64,000 nucleotides of DNA, from assembly GCA_016200485.1 (NCBI GenBank), contig JACQEP010000022.1, forward strand, positions 23,778-87,777, given 5' to 3'. Below the pieces are notes generated by a model. That model did not search any database and was not told the DNA's origin. It saw only the letters and a list, made by a program, of their open reading frames with translations. This stretch comes from Gammaproteobacteria bacterium. Lineage in GTDB: Bacteria > Pseudomonadota > Gammaproteobacteria > Tenderiales > Tenderiaceae. Of the stretch, positions 38,315 through 50,739 are shown one piece after another. Position 1 is the first letter of the stretch. Every line of letters starts with the position of its first letter. A program made the position numbers and the translations under genes.

Positions 38315-39670
38315 TTAATTTTTATCGTCTTTGGATTGCCATTTTTGCCAGTCGCCTTGCGACTGGTTTGGCCATTGCTTGTCTTGTGGCCACTGTTGTT
38401 GATTGGGCCAGGATTGTCCGGCCTGTTGCGGCCATTGTTGTTCGGTAGTCTTGGGCTCAGGCGCGCCCTGCGCTGCTGGCACAGCTTCGGCTGACGTAGA
38501 GGTTGATGATTCGGACGTCACATCTTGTTGTTGCCATTGCTGCCGCTGTTGTTGCCAGCCTGCCTTTTGTTGTTCGTCGCCGTTTTCTTCAAGTTTGGTC
38601 TGCCACTTTTGCCAGTTCTTTTCCCATTTACTACCACCGCCTTTGCCGGCCCATTGCTGCCACCACTCTTCGCCTTCCTCCTTGTCTTTGGCTTCGGCGA
38701 GGGAGTTGCCGGTGTATTTCAGGAATACATCGTCCAATGTAGGGTGGGCCAGTGACAGTGTCTTGATGCCAACACCTTTTTCACCGGCAAGACGAACAAT
38801 CGTTGGTACGGATTCACCGCCGTTGTCAACGTAGAGATGAAGTTTGTCATTTTCCCAGACCACATCGCGCACGCCGGGGAGTTCGTGCAGTGCATAAGTG
38901 AGTGTGCCGACTTCCGGGCCTGCACTGCTGAAGGTCAGGATGACTGCGTCACCGTGAATTGCGTTTTTGAGGGCTTCCGGGGTGTCGATAACCTGAATCT
39001 TGCCGCTGTTGATGATGGCGACGCGATGGCTCAAATGATCCGCCTCTTCCAGGTAGTGGGTGGTGAGGAGAATGGTGAGTCCTTGTTCTTTGTTTAATTT
39101 CTCAATGTAGCGCCACAGGTTCTGCCGGCTCTTGATGTCGAGGCCGAGGGTGGGTTCATCCAGGAATAAAACTTTGGGGCCATGAATCAGTGCCGTGGCG
39201 ATATCCAGCTTGCGCCGCATGCCGCCGGAGTAGGTCATCACCTGGCGATCAAGCGCGTCGGCGATTTCGAAATAGGTGGCCAGTTCCTGAATGCGGGCAT
39301 CAATTTCGCTTTTTTTCATCCGGTAGAGCCGGCCCTGTAATTCCAGGTTTTCACGGCCGGTCAGAAAATAATCAACCCCGGTTTGTTGGGCGACGACGCC
39401 GATAGTGGTGCGGACTTTTTCAGGATGCGTATCGACGTTGTAACCGGCGACTTCGACTTGCCCTTCATCAAAGCCGCTGAGGGTGGAGAGGACGCGGATG
39501 GTCGTGGTTTTGCCGGCACCATTGGGGCCGAGCAGGGCCAAGATTTCCCCGGCGTTGACTTCGAGTTCAAGGCCATTAATCGCTTTGACGCCGCCATTAA
39601 AGATCTTGGTTAAACCGCTGACTCGAATCCCGCTCGTGATCCCGCTTGAATTGGCCATAAGTGTAGTCAT
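38315..39670 (-). CDS. ABC transporter ATPase (DrrA-like) with Trp/Gln-rich C-terminal tail
   Basis: 451 residues. The ATPase domain is complete: Walker A GPNGAGKTT (48-56), signature YSGGMRRKLDIA (147-158), Walker B VLFLDEPT (167-174), H-loop at H205. A DrrA-type C-terminal subdomain ends near residue 324 (HPTLDDVFLKYTG). After that comes a ~125-residue tail unlike the family: fourteen tryptophans with Gln, Lys, Asp, Ser and Pro (EEWWQQW, KNWQKWQ, QQWP repeats). Family members usually stop near 310-330 residues. The tail would be cytoplasmic. Composition is shared with the insertion in the MMPL transporter at 31835. A second ATG at codon 5 could be the start. Confidence 0.9.
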   Translation of the reverse strand: MTTLMANSSGITSGIRVSGLTKIFNGGVKAINGLELEVNAGEILALLGPNGAGKTTTIRVLSTLSGFDEGQVEVAGYNVDTHPEKVRTTIGVVAQQTGVDYFLTGRENLELQGRLYRMKKSEIDARIQELATYFEIADALDRQVMTYSGGMRRKLDIATALIHGPKVLFLDEPTLGLDIKSRQNLWRYIEKLNKEQGLTILLTTHYLEEADHLSHRVAIINSGKIQVIDTPEALKNAIHGDAVILTFSSAGPEVGTLTYALHELPGVRDVVWENDKLHLYVDNGGESVPTIVRLAGEKGVGIKTLSLAHPTLDDVFLKYTGNSLAEAKDKEEGEEWWQQWAGKGGGSKWEKNWQKWQTKLEENGDEQQKAGWQQQRQQWQQQDVTSESSTSTSAEAVPAAQGAPEPKTTEQQWPQQAGQSWPNQQQWPQDKQWPNQSQGDWQKWQSKDDKN

Positions 39671-39818
39671 TGTTTTTTATAGAAATAGGGCGGCCATTAT
39701 AGCCCATCCGTGCCGATGTCCAACAGATTACTGAGGGATTTTCCTTTCAAGTGCTGTTTTTATCTGGCCACAAGGGGCCTGCTACAATGCCTGGTTTCAA
39801 TTCACGGATAGGTGACCG

Positions 39819-40832
39819 ATGCGGGTATTAGGTATCGAGACGTCCTGCGACGAGACCGGCATCGCGATTTATGACAGTGAGGCCGGGCTGCTGGCCCACG
39901 CCCTGTATAGCCAGGTGCAATTGCATGATGATTATGGCGGGGTGGTGCCGGAACTGGCCTCGCGTGACCATGTGCGCAAGACCCTGCCCCTGATTCGGCA
40001 GGTGTTGGCCGAGGCTGGGCTAAAAGGCGGTCAAATCAATGGGGTAGGCTATACCGCTGGGCCGGGGCTAATCGGGGCTCTGTTGGTGGGGGCGGCGATT
40101 GGCCGCAGCCTGGCCTGGGCCTGGGGGGTGCCCGCGGTGGCGGTGCACCATATGGAGGGGCACCTGCTGGCGCCGATGCTGGAACCGGCGCCGCCTGAGT
40201 TCCCCTTTGTCGCGCTGCTGGTCTCCGGCGGCCACACGATGCTGGTCGAGGTGGCTGGCGTCGGGCAGTACCGGTTGTTGGGCGATACCGTGGACGATGC
40301 GGCGGGCGAGGCTTTCGACAAGACCGCCAAGCTGTTGGGCCTGGGTTATCCCGGCGGTCCGGCGCTGGCGGCGCTGGCGGCGCAGGGGAATCCGTCGCGC
40401 TTCAAGTTCCCCCGGCCGATGACCAACCGGCCGGGCCTGGATTTCAGCTTCAGCGGTCTCAAGACCTATGCCCTCACCACGCTGCGGTCGGCAGGCAATG
40501 ACGATCAAACCCGCGCCGATATCGCCCGCGCCTTTGAAGAGGCTGTCGCCGATACCTTGGCGATTAAATGCCGCCGCGCCCTGGAAGCAACAGGGATGAA
40601 GCGGCTGGTGTTGGCCGGTGGCGTGAGCGCCAATCAACGTTTGCGGGAACGGATGCAGCGTCTGAGTACGGAACAACAGGTGCAGATTTATTATCCGCGA
40701 CCGCAATTTTGCACCGATAACGGTGCCATGATTGCCTATGCCGGCTGGCGCCGATTGCAAGCTGGGCAACAGGAAACGGTAGCGATTACAGCACGCGCGC
40801 GCTGGCGGCTGGAAGAATTGATGCCAGCTTGA
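39819..40832 (+). CDS. tsaD: tRNA N6-adenosine threonylcarbamoyltransferase
   Basis: 337 residues, normal length. Starts [14 protein letters not shown] (ASKHA phosphate motif); the metal-binding motif HMEGH is at 111-115; VSGGHTML and [13 protein letters not shown] follow; ends with [13 protein letters not shown]. With TsaB, TsaC and TsaE it makes t6A37 in tRNAs reading ANN codons. tsaC lies in the same window at 49901. The gene stands alone rather than beside rpsU, and AGGTGACC precedes its ATG. Confidence 0.98.
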   Translation: MRVLGIETSCDETGIAIYDSEAGLLAHALYSQVQLHDDYGGVVPELASRDHVRKTLPLIRQVLAEAGLKGGQINGVGYTAGPGLIGALLVGAAIGRSLAWAWGVPAVAVHHMEGHLLAPMLEPAPPEFPFVALLVSGGHTMLVEVAGVGQYRLLGDTVDDAAGEAFDKTAKLLGLGYPGGPALAALAAQGNPSRFKFPRPMTNRPGLDFSFSGLKTYALTTLRSAGNDDQTRADIARAFEEAVADTLAIKCRRALEATGMKRLVLAGGVSANQRLRERMQRLSTEQQVQIYYPRPQFCTDNGAMIAYAGWRRLQAGQQETVAITARARWRLEELMPA

Positions 40833-40845
40833 GATTGGAAAAATC

Positions 40846-41019
40846 CAACGCGGACGAGTGCATGGATGCACGAGGTAGGGCAACGCATGGAGCAGTTGCC
40901 GAGACGCAGAGGAATCCAAAATTTACGAAAGACATCTGTTCTTGGGAGCGGTACGTGTTGAATAAGAAATTTATATTGCTTTTCTCCACGTCTTTGCGTT
41001 TCCGCGTTAGATTTTAAGC
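40846..41019. repeat. Second composite inverted-repeat element
   Basis: Left end AAATCCAACGCGGACGAGTG and right end GCGTTAGATTTTAAG are inverted relatives of each other and of the 3011-3239 element. The inner two-hairpin unit (40849-40902) contains GTGCATGGATGCAC and GTAGGGCAACGC. Located between tsaD and the VIT1-like gene. Confidence 0.6.
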
Positions 41020-41034
41020 CTTTTAGGAGAAAAA

Positions 41035-42072
41035 ATGTCCGCACAAGAAAGCTGGTACGAAGAAAAACAATCGGCGTGGTTGTATCGTGTCGTGATAGAC
41101 GTCGAGCCGGATGTGCTCAAACAAAGGATGTTCACTGAGTTGGCGGAGGCCGCTGAGGGGCAGTCTCTGGTATGGGAAAAACAAATCGTGCAGGCAGGAT
41201 TGGTGACGCCTGAATTTGTGCCGTCAGCGCGTGCCCGAATAGTGGCGTTCCTGCTGCGAAATATGGGCCCGCGCGCGTTGCGGCCGGTATTGGCGGCGAT
41301 GAAAGTGCGTGGCGTATCCGTCTATTCTGCGCCACCGTTAGCGCATGGCCATGTGATGCCGACCTCGGTCAGCGAGGTCGGTGGCCGGCACATGGGCGTG
41401 GCCAGCGGCGGCAATCTGCGCGCCGCAGTGTTTGGGATCAATGATGGTCTGGTGTCGAATACCAGTCTGATCATGGGCATGGCCGGGGCGATGGCCGATG
41501 CCAAAGTGGTGATGCTCACCGGCACTGCGGGTCTGCTCGCCGGTGCGTTTTCGATGGCGGCCGGTGAGTTCGTGTCCGTGCGTTCGCAGCGTGAGTTGTA
41601 TGAATATCAGATCGGTCTTGAGCGCGATGAGTTGCTTGAATATCCCGAGGAAGAGGCCGAAGAGCTGGCCCTGATTTATAACGCCCGAGGCATGCCCATG
41701 GATCAGGCGCGGCAAATAGCTCAGGAATTGATTCGTGATCCGGAGCATGCACTTAACACCCTGGCCCGCGAGGAACTGGGCATGAACCCCGATGACCTGG
41801 GTTCACCGTGGGGAGCGGCAATGGCTTCATTTAGTGCCTTTGCCGTGGGGGGTGTATTGCCCTTGTTACCGTTTTTGTTCGGGGCGGGTACGCAGGCCGT
41901 GCTGGGGGCTGCGATCCTCGGCGCTATCAGCCTGTTTGCTGTGGGCGCGACGTTGAGCCTGTTTACCGGCCGTGCCGCCTGGTGGAGCGGTCTGCGGATG
42001 TTGCTGATTGGCGGTGGCGCTGGGGCAGTGACTTATTTGGTAGGTGGCTGGTTGGGAGTGAGTCTGGTTTAG
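41035..42072 (+). CDS. VIT1/CCC1-family transporter with N-terminal ferritin-like extension
   Basis: 345 residues. The C-terminal half is the VIT1/CCC1 transporter: LRAAVFGINDGLVSNTSLIMG, GAFSMAAGEFVSVRSQRELYE, then three hydrophobic helices to the end. The family moves iron or manganese. The first ~125 residues are a helical soluble domain (WYEEKQSAWLYRVV, FTELAEAAEGQSLVWEKQI) resembling the rubrerythrin/ferritin-like domain of MbfA-type exporters. Where an ExxH metal motif would be expected there is EGQ, so metal binding there is doubtful. Stands alone between two repeats. Confidence 0.87.
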   Translation: MSAQESWYEEKQSAWLYRVVIDVEPDVLKQRMFTELAEAAEGQSLVWEKQIVQAGLVTPEFVPSARARIVAFLLRNMGPRALRPVLAAMKVRGVSVYSAPPLAHGHVMPTSVSEVGGRHMGVASGGNLRAAVFGINDGLVSNTSLIMGMAGAMADAKVVMLTGTAGLLAGAFSMAAGEFVSVRSQRELYEYQIGLERDELLEYPEEEAEELALIYNARGMPMDQARQIAQELIRDPEHALNTLAREELGMNPDDLGSPWGAAMASFSAFAVGGVLPLLPFLFGAGTQAVLGAAILGAISLFAVGATLSLFTGRAAWWSGLRMLLIGGGAGAVTYLVGGWLGVSLV

Positions 42073-42075
42073 ATT

Positions 42076-42199
42076 CAGGGGAAAGGGGAAAGATAAAAGG
42101 GGGAAGGGGTGGTGCGCCTGCGGCACATTTAAATGCATTTAGTTCTCGGCCAAAGGCCGACACATCCCCTTTCCCCTTTTATCTTTCCCCTTTCCCCTG
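42076..42199. repeat. Long inverted repeat with 34-base purine/pyrimidine arms
   Basis: Left arm at 42076-42109 begins CAGGGGAAAGGGGAAAGATA; the right arm at 42166-42199 is its near-perfect complement. The ~56-base centre holds smaller palindromes (GCATTTAAATGC-like and TCGGCCAAAGGCCGA). TTTTT follows on the plus strand, so it could also terminate transcription. It separates the VIT1-like gene from typA. Confidence 0.7.
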
Positions 42200-42258
42200 T
42201 TTTTATTCGGTTTCGGGTATAATTGCGCACCTTTTATTCACCTGCTGAGAATACTTTT

Positions 42259-44067
<1,809 letters not shown>

Positions 44068-44136
44068 GCGGGAGGTTGAAAAAAGTCCCCGAGGCGGGGA
44101 CACTGTAGGGTATCAATGGAATAAAGGGAGATAGTC

Positions 44137-45087
44137 ATGCTCACGCTCTTTCCAGAAACCGTACCCTACGCCACGCATCATTTCGACGTCGAGGCGCCAC
44201 ATCGTCTTTATGTCGAAGAATGCGGCAATCCCAAGGGCCTGCCCGTCGTATTTTTGCACGGTGGGCCCGGTGCCGGTTGCGAAGAATATCATCGCCGTTT
44301 TTTTGATACAGAACGTTATCGCATCGTGCTGTTCGATCAGCGCGGTTGCGGCCGCTCCGGTCCCCATGCCGAATTGAAAAACAACACCACTCAAGCCCTG
44401 GTCGCGGATATCGAACTGATTCGTGAACGGTTGGGCATCGATAAGTGGGTGATATTCGGCGGCTCCTGGGGCTCAACCTTGGCGCTGGTATATGCCGAGA
44501 CGTATCCCGAGCGTGTGCTGGGTTTGGTGCTGCGCGGTATTTTTCTGTGCCGACCGCAAGAAATTCACTGGTTCTATCAGGAGGGTGCCAGTCGCATCTT
44601 CCCCGATTATTGGGAAGATTATCTCAAACCGATTCCAGAGAATGAGCGCGGCGATTTGCTGCATGCCTTTTATCGCCGCTTAACGAGCGATAACGAAATT
44701 GAACGCATGTCCGCCGCCAAGGCCTGGTCGATCTGGGAAGGACGTTGCGCCACGTTGCGACCGTCGCGTGCGGTGCGCGATCATTTTGGTGAACCATTCA
44801 CGGCGATGAGTCTGGCCCGTATCGAGTGTCATTATTTCGTGAATGATAGCTTTCTCAAGCCCAATCAAATCCTCAATGATGCCTATCGCTTGAAAGGTAT
44901 CCCCGGCGTTATCGTTCATGGTCGCTACGATGTTGTGTGTCCGGTCGAAAATGCCTGGGACTTGCATAAGGCTTGGCCCGATGCGGATTTGAAAATTATC
45001 GGCGATGCCGGACACTCTGCAACAGAGCCTGGAATTATCGATGCGCTGGTTCAGGCCACTAATGAAATGGTGCTGCGCTATACATGA
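44137..45087 (+). CDS. pip: Proline iminopeptidase
   Basis: 316 residues, alpha/beta hydrolase. Oxyanion motif [10 protein letters not shown], nucleophile elbow GGSWGS, aspartate region [13 protein letters not shown] and histidine GDAGHS are all visible. It removes N-terminal proline from peptides in the cytoplasm. AAAGGGAGA precedes the ATG. The stop overlaps the dtd start as ATGA. Confidence 0.95.
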   Translation: MLTLFPETVPYATHHFDVEAPHRLYVEECGNPKGLPVVFLHGGPGAGCEEYHRRFFDTERYRIVLFDQRGCGRSGPHAELKNNTTQALVADIELIRERLGIDKWVIFGGSWGSTLALVYAETYPERVLGLVLRGIFLCRPQEIHWFYQEGASRIFPDYWEDYLKPIPENERGDLLHAFYRRLTSDNEIERMSAAKAWSIWEGRCATLRPSRAVRDHFGEPFTAMSLARIECHYFVNDSFLKPNQILNDAYRLKGIPGVIVHGRYDVVCPVENAWDLHKAWPDADLKIIGDAGHSATEPGIIDALVQATNEMVLRYT

Positions 45088-45524
45088 TTGGTTTGCTCCA
45101 GCGTGTGACACAGGCCAGTGTCACTGTCGAAGGTGAAGTGGTCGGTGCGATACAACGCGGATTAATGGTGTTGATCGGCGTTGAGCGTGGTGATAACGAG
45201 GCTCAGGCTGATCGGCTATTGGAACGGTTGCTCGGCTACCGAGTGTTTCCCGATGCCGAAGGCAAAATGAATCTCAGCCTGCGTGATATCGGAGGTGGCT
45301 TGCTGCTGGTGCCGCAATTCACGCTGCCAGCGGATACGCAAAAAGGTACACGCCCCAGTTTCACTCCGGCTGCTGCACCGGATGAAGGCCGTCGTCTGTT
45401 TGATTATTTGGTAACCGTGGCGCATGCGGCGCATCCCATCGTTGCCACCGGCCGTTTCGGCGCCGACATGCAGGTCGCGCTCGTTAATGACGGGCCGGTG
45501 ACGTTCTGGTTGCAGGTTAAATAA
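45084..45524 (+). CDS. dtd: D-aminoacyl-tRNA deacylase
   Basis: 146 residues, family length. Key segments are [22 protein letters not shown] (substrate pocket) and [20 protein letters not shown], the Gly-cisPro-type region and the C-terminal motif. It hydrolyses D-amino acids from mischarged tRNA. Translationally coupled to pip. Confidence 0.96.
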   Translation: MIGLLQRVTQASVTVEGEVVGAIQRGLMVLIGVERGDNEAQADRLLERLLGYRVFPDAEGKMNLSLRDIGGGLLLVPQFTLPADTQKGTRPSFTPAAAPDEGRRLFDYLVTVAHAAHPIVATGRFGADMQVALVNDGPVTFWLQVK

Positions 45525-45527
45525 TAA

Positions 45528-45592
45528 TTCACCACAGAGGGCACAGAGCTTTTCGAAGGTTAACTCTGTGTCCTCTGTGCCTCTGTGGTGAA
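45528..45592. repeat. Dispersed CACAGAG inverted repeat
   Basis: TTCACCACAGAGG on the left and CCTCTGTGGTGAA on the right are exact inverted copies, with further ACAGAG/CTCTGT pairing inside. Just after the dtd stop; could form a 3' hairpin. Confidence 0.6.
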
Positions 45593-45628
45593 AAATACAA
45601 ACAGATAAATTGTTCAGGAGTGATGAAA

Positions 45629-46462
45629 ATGGCAGTCTACGCAATCGGGGACGTGCAAGGTTGCCACGACGATCTGCAACGCCTGCTCGATCATATTGGT
45701 TTTAACTCGGATGACAAACTCTGGTTCTGCGGCGATCTTGTCAATCGTGGCCCCCATTCCGCACCCGTGTTACGCTTCGTGCGTGATCTCGGTGCGCGCG
45801 CCATTACCGTGCTTGGTAATCATGATTTGCATCTGCTGGCGATGGCAGAAGGTCATTCGCAGCACTATCCAAAAGACACGCTCGATAATGTACTCGATGC
45901 GCCGGATCGGGATGACCTATTGTTTTGGCTGCGCCAGCAACCGCTGCTGCATCACGACGCTGAATTAGGTTATACGCTCATCCACGCCGGCCTGCCGCCG
46001 CAATGGGATATGCCGCTGGCGCAACAATGTGCTCGCGAACTGGAAGCAGTATTGCGTAGCCCTGATTATCGTGATTACTTCAAACACATGTATGGCAATC
46101 AACCGGATTGCTGGTCGTCGGAACTAGGCGGTATTGAGCGGCTGCGATTTATCACCAATTGTTTTACCCGGCTGCGCTATTGCGACGCCGATGGCCGTTT
46201 GCATCTGAAAGACAAAGGCGCGCCCGGTAATCAAGCACCCGGTGTGTTGCCCTGGTTTAATGTGGCGGGACGCAAAACGCGGACCGAACGCATCCTTTTT
46301 GGCCATTGGTCCACGCTTGATATCGGCGAGCACAGCAACGCGTTTGCTCTGGATGGGGGGTGTATCTGGGGTGGCAAGCTTGTTGCATTACATATCGACG
46401 TATCGCCGCCGCAATGGCATACGATTGATTGTGTTGGCGTCCGCCAACCCGGCAAAGAATAA
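45629..46462 (+). CDS. apaH: Symmetrical bis(5'-nucleosyl)-tetraphosphatase
   Basis: 277 residues from the ATG at 45629 (AGGAG 8 bases upstream); two earlier start codons are too close to that site. Metallophosphatase motifs are GDVQGCHDDL, FCGDLVNRGPHS, LGNHDLHLL and LFGHWSTL. ApaH cleaves Ap4A into two ADP and removes Np4 caps from RNA. It stands alone between dtd and a secreted-protein gene. Confidence 0.95.
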   Translation: MAVYAIGDVQGCHDDLQRLLDHIGFNSDDKLWFCGDLVNRGPHSAPVLRFVRDLGARAITVLGNHDLHLLAMAEGHSQHYPKDTLDNVLDAPDRDDLLFWLRQQPLLHHDAELGYTLIHAGLPPQWDMPLAQQCARELEAVLRSPDYRDYFKHMYGNQPDCWSSELGGIERLRFITNCFTRLRYCDADGRLHLKDKGAPGNQAPGVLPWFNVAGRKTRTERILFGHWSTLDIGEHSNAFALDGGCIWGGKLVALHIDVSPPQWHTIDCVGVRQPGKE

Positions 46463-46616
46463 TTAACTGCTTGTGATCAAGGTCGTCACATTGAATTCGG
46501 TAAGCATCTCGTCTATACACTAGGGTCATCTCTGTAATTCTTCATCAAGTTTGTCGCTGAGATGTTGTCTCAGGACGGCATATGGTTATCTATTTTTTAC
46601 GGATAGGGAGATTATT

Positions 46617-47183
46617 ATGAAACCGACAGGTTTTCTATTAGTAGTGGCAGGGTTAATGGCCGTGATGGTTCCGGTAGTGCAAGGTGCTGCCAAGATGGAT
46701 AAAGCAGCCAAGATTCAAAATGCCATGAGTTCTGCGCCATCCTCTATTTCCAAAGACGCAACCATTCTCGATTGGCCGGGCAAGAAAGGTGAAAAAATGC
46801 CAACCTTGCGCCAGGGTACAAATGGTTGGACGTGTTTTCCAGACATGCCGGATACCTCAGGCAATGATCCTATGTGCCTGGATGAACCGTGGATGGTTTG
46901 GGCCGATGCCTGGATGAACAAAAAAACACTCACCAATACCAAAATGGGATTTGGTTATATGTTGCAGAAAAATGGCCCGGAAAGTAATACTGATCCCTAT
47001 GCCAAAGGTCCTACAGCAGACAATGAATGGATGGATAAAGGTGTGCCGCACCTCATGATTCTGGTGCCGGATGAAAAGACGTTGCAGGGATTGCCGACCG
47101 ATCATCACAGCGGTGGTCCGTGGGTGATGTGGCGCAATACGCCATATGTTCATGTCATGGCGCCGATGCCGTTGAATAAATAA
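46617..47183 (+). CDS. Small secreted protein, conserved hypothetical
   Basis: 188 residues from the ATG at 46617 with GGGAG upstream; an upstream in-frame start at 46551 would spoil the signal. Signal peptide FLLVVAGLMAVMVPVVQGAA. The mature part has two cysteines (WTCFPDMPD, DPMCLDEPW) likely bridged, a Trp/Met-rich middle, and ends VHVMAPMPLNK. No known domain. Followed immediately by a palindrome shared with hemF's 3' end. Confidence 0.7.
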   Translation: MKPTGFLLVVAGLMAVMVPVVQGAAKMDKAAKIQNAMSSAPSSISKDATILDWPGKKGEKMPTLRQGTNGWTCFPDMPDTSGNDPMCLDEPWMVWADAWMNKKTLTNTKMGFGYMLQKNGPESNTDPYAKGPTADNEWMDKGVPHLMILVPDEKTLQGLPTDHHSGGPWVMWRNTPYVHVMAPMPLNK

Positions 47184-47186
47184 TGC

Positions 47187-47212
47187 TAGGGGCGATTCAT
47201 GAATCGCCCCTA
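47187..47212. terminator. Palindromic bidirectional terminator, TAGGGGC family
   Basis: TAGGGGCGATTCA and its exact complement give a 26-base palindrome between the convergent 46617 gene and hemF (stop at 47221). A member of the GTAG/CTAC palindrome group. Confidence 0.7.
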
Positions 47213-47220
47213 CAAAACAA

Positions 47221-48156
<936 letters not shown>

Positions 48157-48250
48157 TCAAATACTAAAAATATGTTCCCACTCTCCCATGGGGCAGAGCT
48201 ATCTACACTTGTGGGAAGATGTAGTACGACCCGGCATTAAGCCCACCACC

Positions 48251-48299
48251 CTCGGCAACCGCTCCCTGCGTTGCCCTACCTCGTGCATCCATGCACTCG
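48251..48299 (-). repeat. Third copy of the two-hairpin REP-like unit
   Basis: On the minus strand: GAGTGCATGGATGCACGAGG, then TAGGGCAACGCAGGGAGC and GGTTGCCGAG. It matches the inner unit of the 3011 and 40846 elements, but without the outer arms. About 30 bases from the IS3 left end. Confidence 0.7.
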
Positions 48300-48355
48300 C
48301 ACCCCTTCAGGGCACATCCCGCCCGGGCTGTAGTGGTCAAGTAAATTTGTACAAG

Positions 48356-49509
<1,154 letters not shown>

Positions 49510-49576
49510 GATATACACCTTCTTTTGTAATGGAAGTTTATCCCATTAAGGTGTACAGATTCATTAGGCCACAACA

Positions 49577-49900
49577 GGGTGCGCGGAATGCGCACCCGTT
49601 CGGCGGGGAAAAGGTACAGCGTACCTTTTCCTTTTTCCGCCTCACCCTCCCGCAAAAGCCCGGGAGGAGGGGAGAAAAACTCCTCTCCTTGGATAAGGAG
49701 GGGGGGACGCGAAGCGGACGGGGCGGTTGAAGACGATAACAGAATACATGCAGTTCTTTCTCGCCGTAACATGTGTAGATACTTCTGCCCTGAGGGAGAA
49801 GGAATACTTTGCTCAACAGTGTAGCAAGACGTGCAGATATTTCCGTCCCTGAGGGCGAAAGGACGCACGTTTTCATCATGCATGTTTTGGCGAACAATAA
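49577..49900. other. Gene-free repeat-rich gap
   Basis: Contains several hairpins: GTGCGC/GCGCAC near 49579-49595, GGAAAAGGTAC/GTACCTTTTCC (49607-49631, followed by TTTTT), and CTCCTCTCC-type boilerplate further on. I see no gene. It includes the region beyond the tsaC stop. Confidence 0.5.
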
Positions 49901-50458
49901 TCACCCAGCGCGAATAACACGCCCGCTCCGGCCATCGCGGATTTCGCTGGCGCTGCCGCGGCTGGCGTGGGCGTTGCACAGTATATCGTCGAGCGTATTG
50001 CCAAAATAGCGCCGTATTTGCAGGGGATTGCGTGCCGGTGGTTTGCCCGCGGGATTGGCACTGGTGGAGACAATCGCGCCGCCAAAGCGAGCGCAGAGTG
50101 CCGCAGCGACGGGGTGGCTGGTGATGCGCACGGCAATGGTGTCGCGGCCGCCGGTGAGCCAATCGGGGACATGAGTACGGGCGGGCAACAACCAGGTGAC
50201 CGGCCCCGGCCAGGTGCGTTGGATGGCAGCCATGCGCCGTGTTTCCAAAGGTTCGAAATAAGGCAGCAAATGTTCCAGGCGACTGCCGATCAGAATCAGC
50301 CCTTTCTCAATGGGGCGCTGCTTTAGGTCCATGATTGCAAAGACTGCTTTGGCGTAGAGTGGATCACAGCCCAAGCCGTAGACCGTCTCGGTGGGGTAGG
50401 CGATCACGCCGCCGCCATGCAGGATTCGCGTGGCTTGTCGTAGTTGCCAAGGGGTCAC
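49901..50458 (-). CDS. tsaC: L-threonylcarbamoyladenylate synthase
   Basis: About 185 residues from the GTG at 50458, which has AGGTG upstream and gives the typical family length; the open frame to 50689 has an implausible N-terminus. Family segments are GGGVIAYPTETVYGLGCDP, LKQRPIEKGLILIGS, the WPGPVTWLLPA block and STSANPAGKPPA. It makes the threonylcarbamoyl-AMP used by TsaD. The shorter TsaC/YrdC form, without the Sua5 extension. Confidence 0.94.
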   Translation of the reverse strand: MTPWQLRQATRILHGGGVIAYPTETVYGLGCDPLYAKAVFAIMDLKQRPIEKGLILIGSRLEHLLPYFEPLETRRMAAIQRTWPGPVTWLLPARTHVPDWLTGGRDTIAVRITSHPVAAALCARFGGAIVSTSANPAGKPPARNPLQIRRYFGNTLDDILCNAHASRGSASEIRDGRSGRVIRAG

Positions 50459-50642
50459 TGAACACCTGCTGAATGAATGCTGAACGCCATGTGGTTTCAA
50501 TATCTGTTGTTGCCTGAGAGCGGAATAATAGCAAATTCTGGAACATATTGATTCTCTTGGTTTAATTATCTTAAGAGTTGGCTTGGTGATGATCTTTAAG
50601 CTTGCCCTTTTCTGAGTTTCTGAATAAAGCCTGAATGTCCTA

Positions 50643-50688
50643 TAGACAGGAGGGGGATTACGTGTATAATCGCCAAGCTTGTATAACA
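50643..50688 (+). promoter_or_regulatory. Promoter and TGTATAACATT site before the 50740 gene
   Basis: TAGACA (50643) and TATAAT (50665) are 16 bases apart. TTGTATAACATT begins at 50679, identical over 11 bases to the sites before the RHH gene. A weaker TGTATAATC precedes it at 50664. No gene lies in 50459-50739. Confidence 0.5.
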
Positions 50689-50739
50689 TTAAGAAAGATT
50701 AAGTATAACGATAAGACAACATTAAGTAAGGCTGGAGCG

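Noticed and set aside
46470..46490. TTGTGATCAAGGTCGTCACA resembling a CRP site
   Set aside because: Half-sites TGTGA and TCACA are 9 bases apart instead of 6, so it does not fit CRP.
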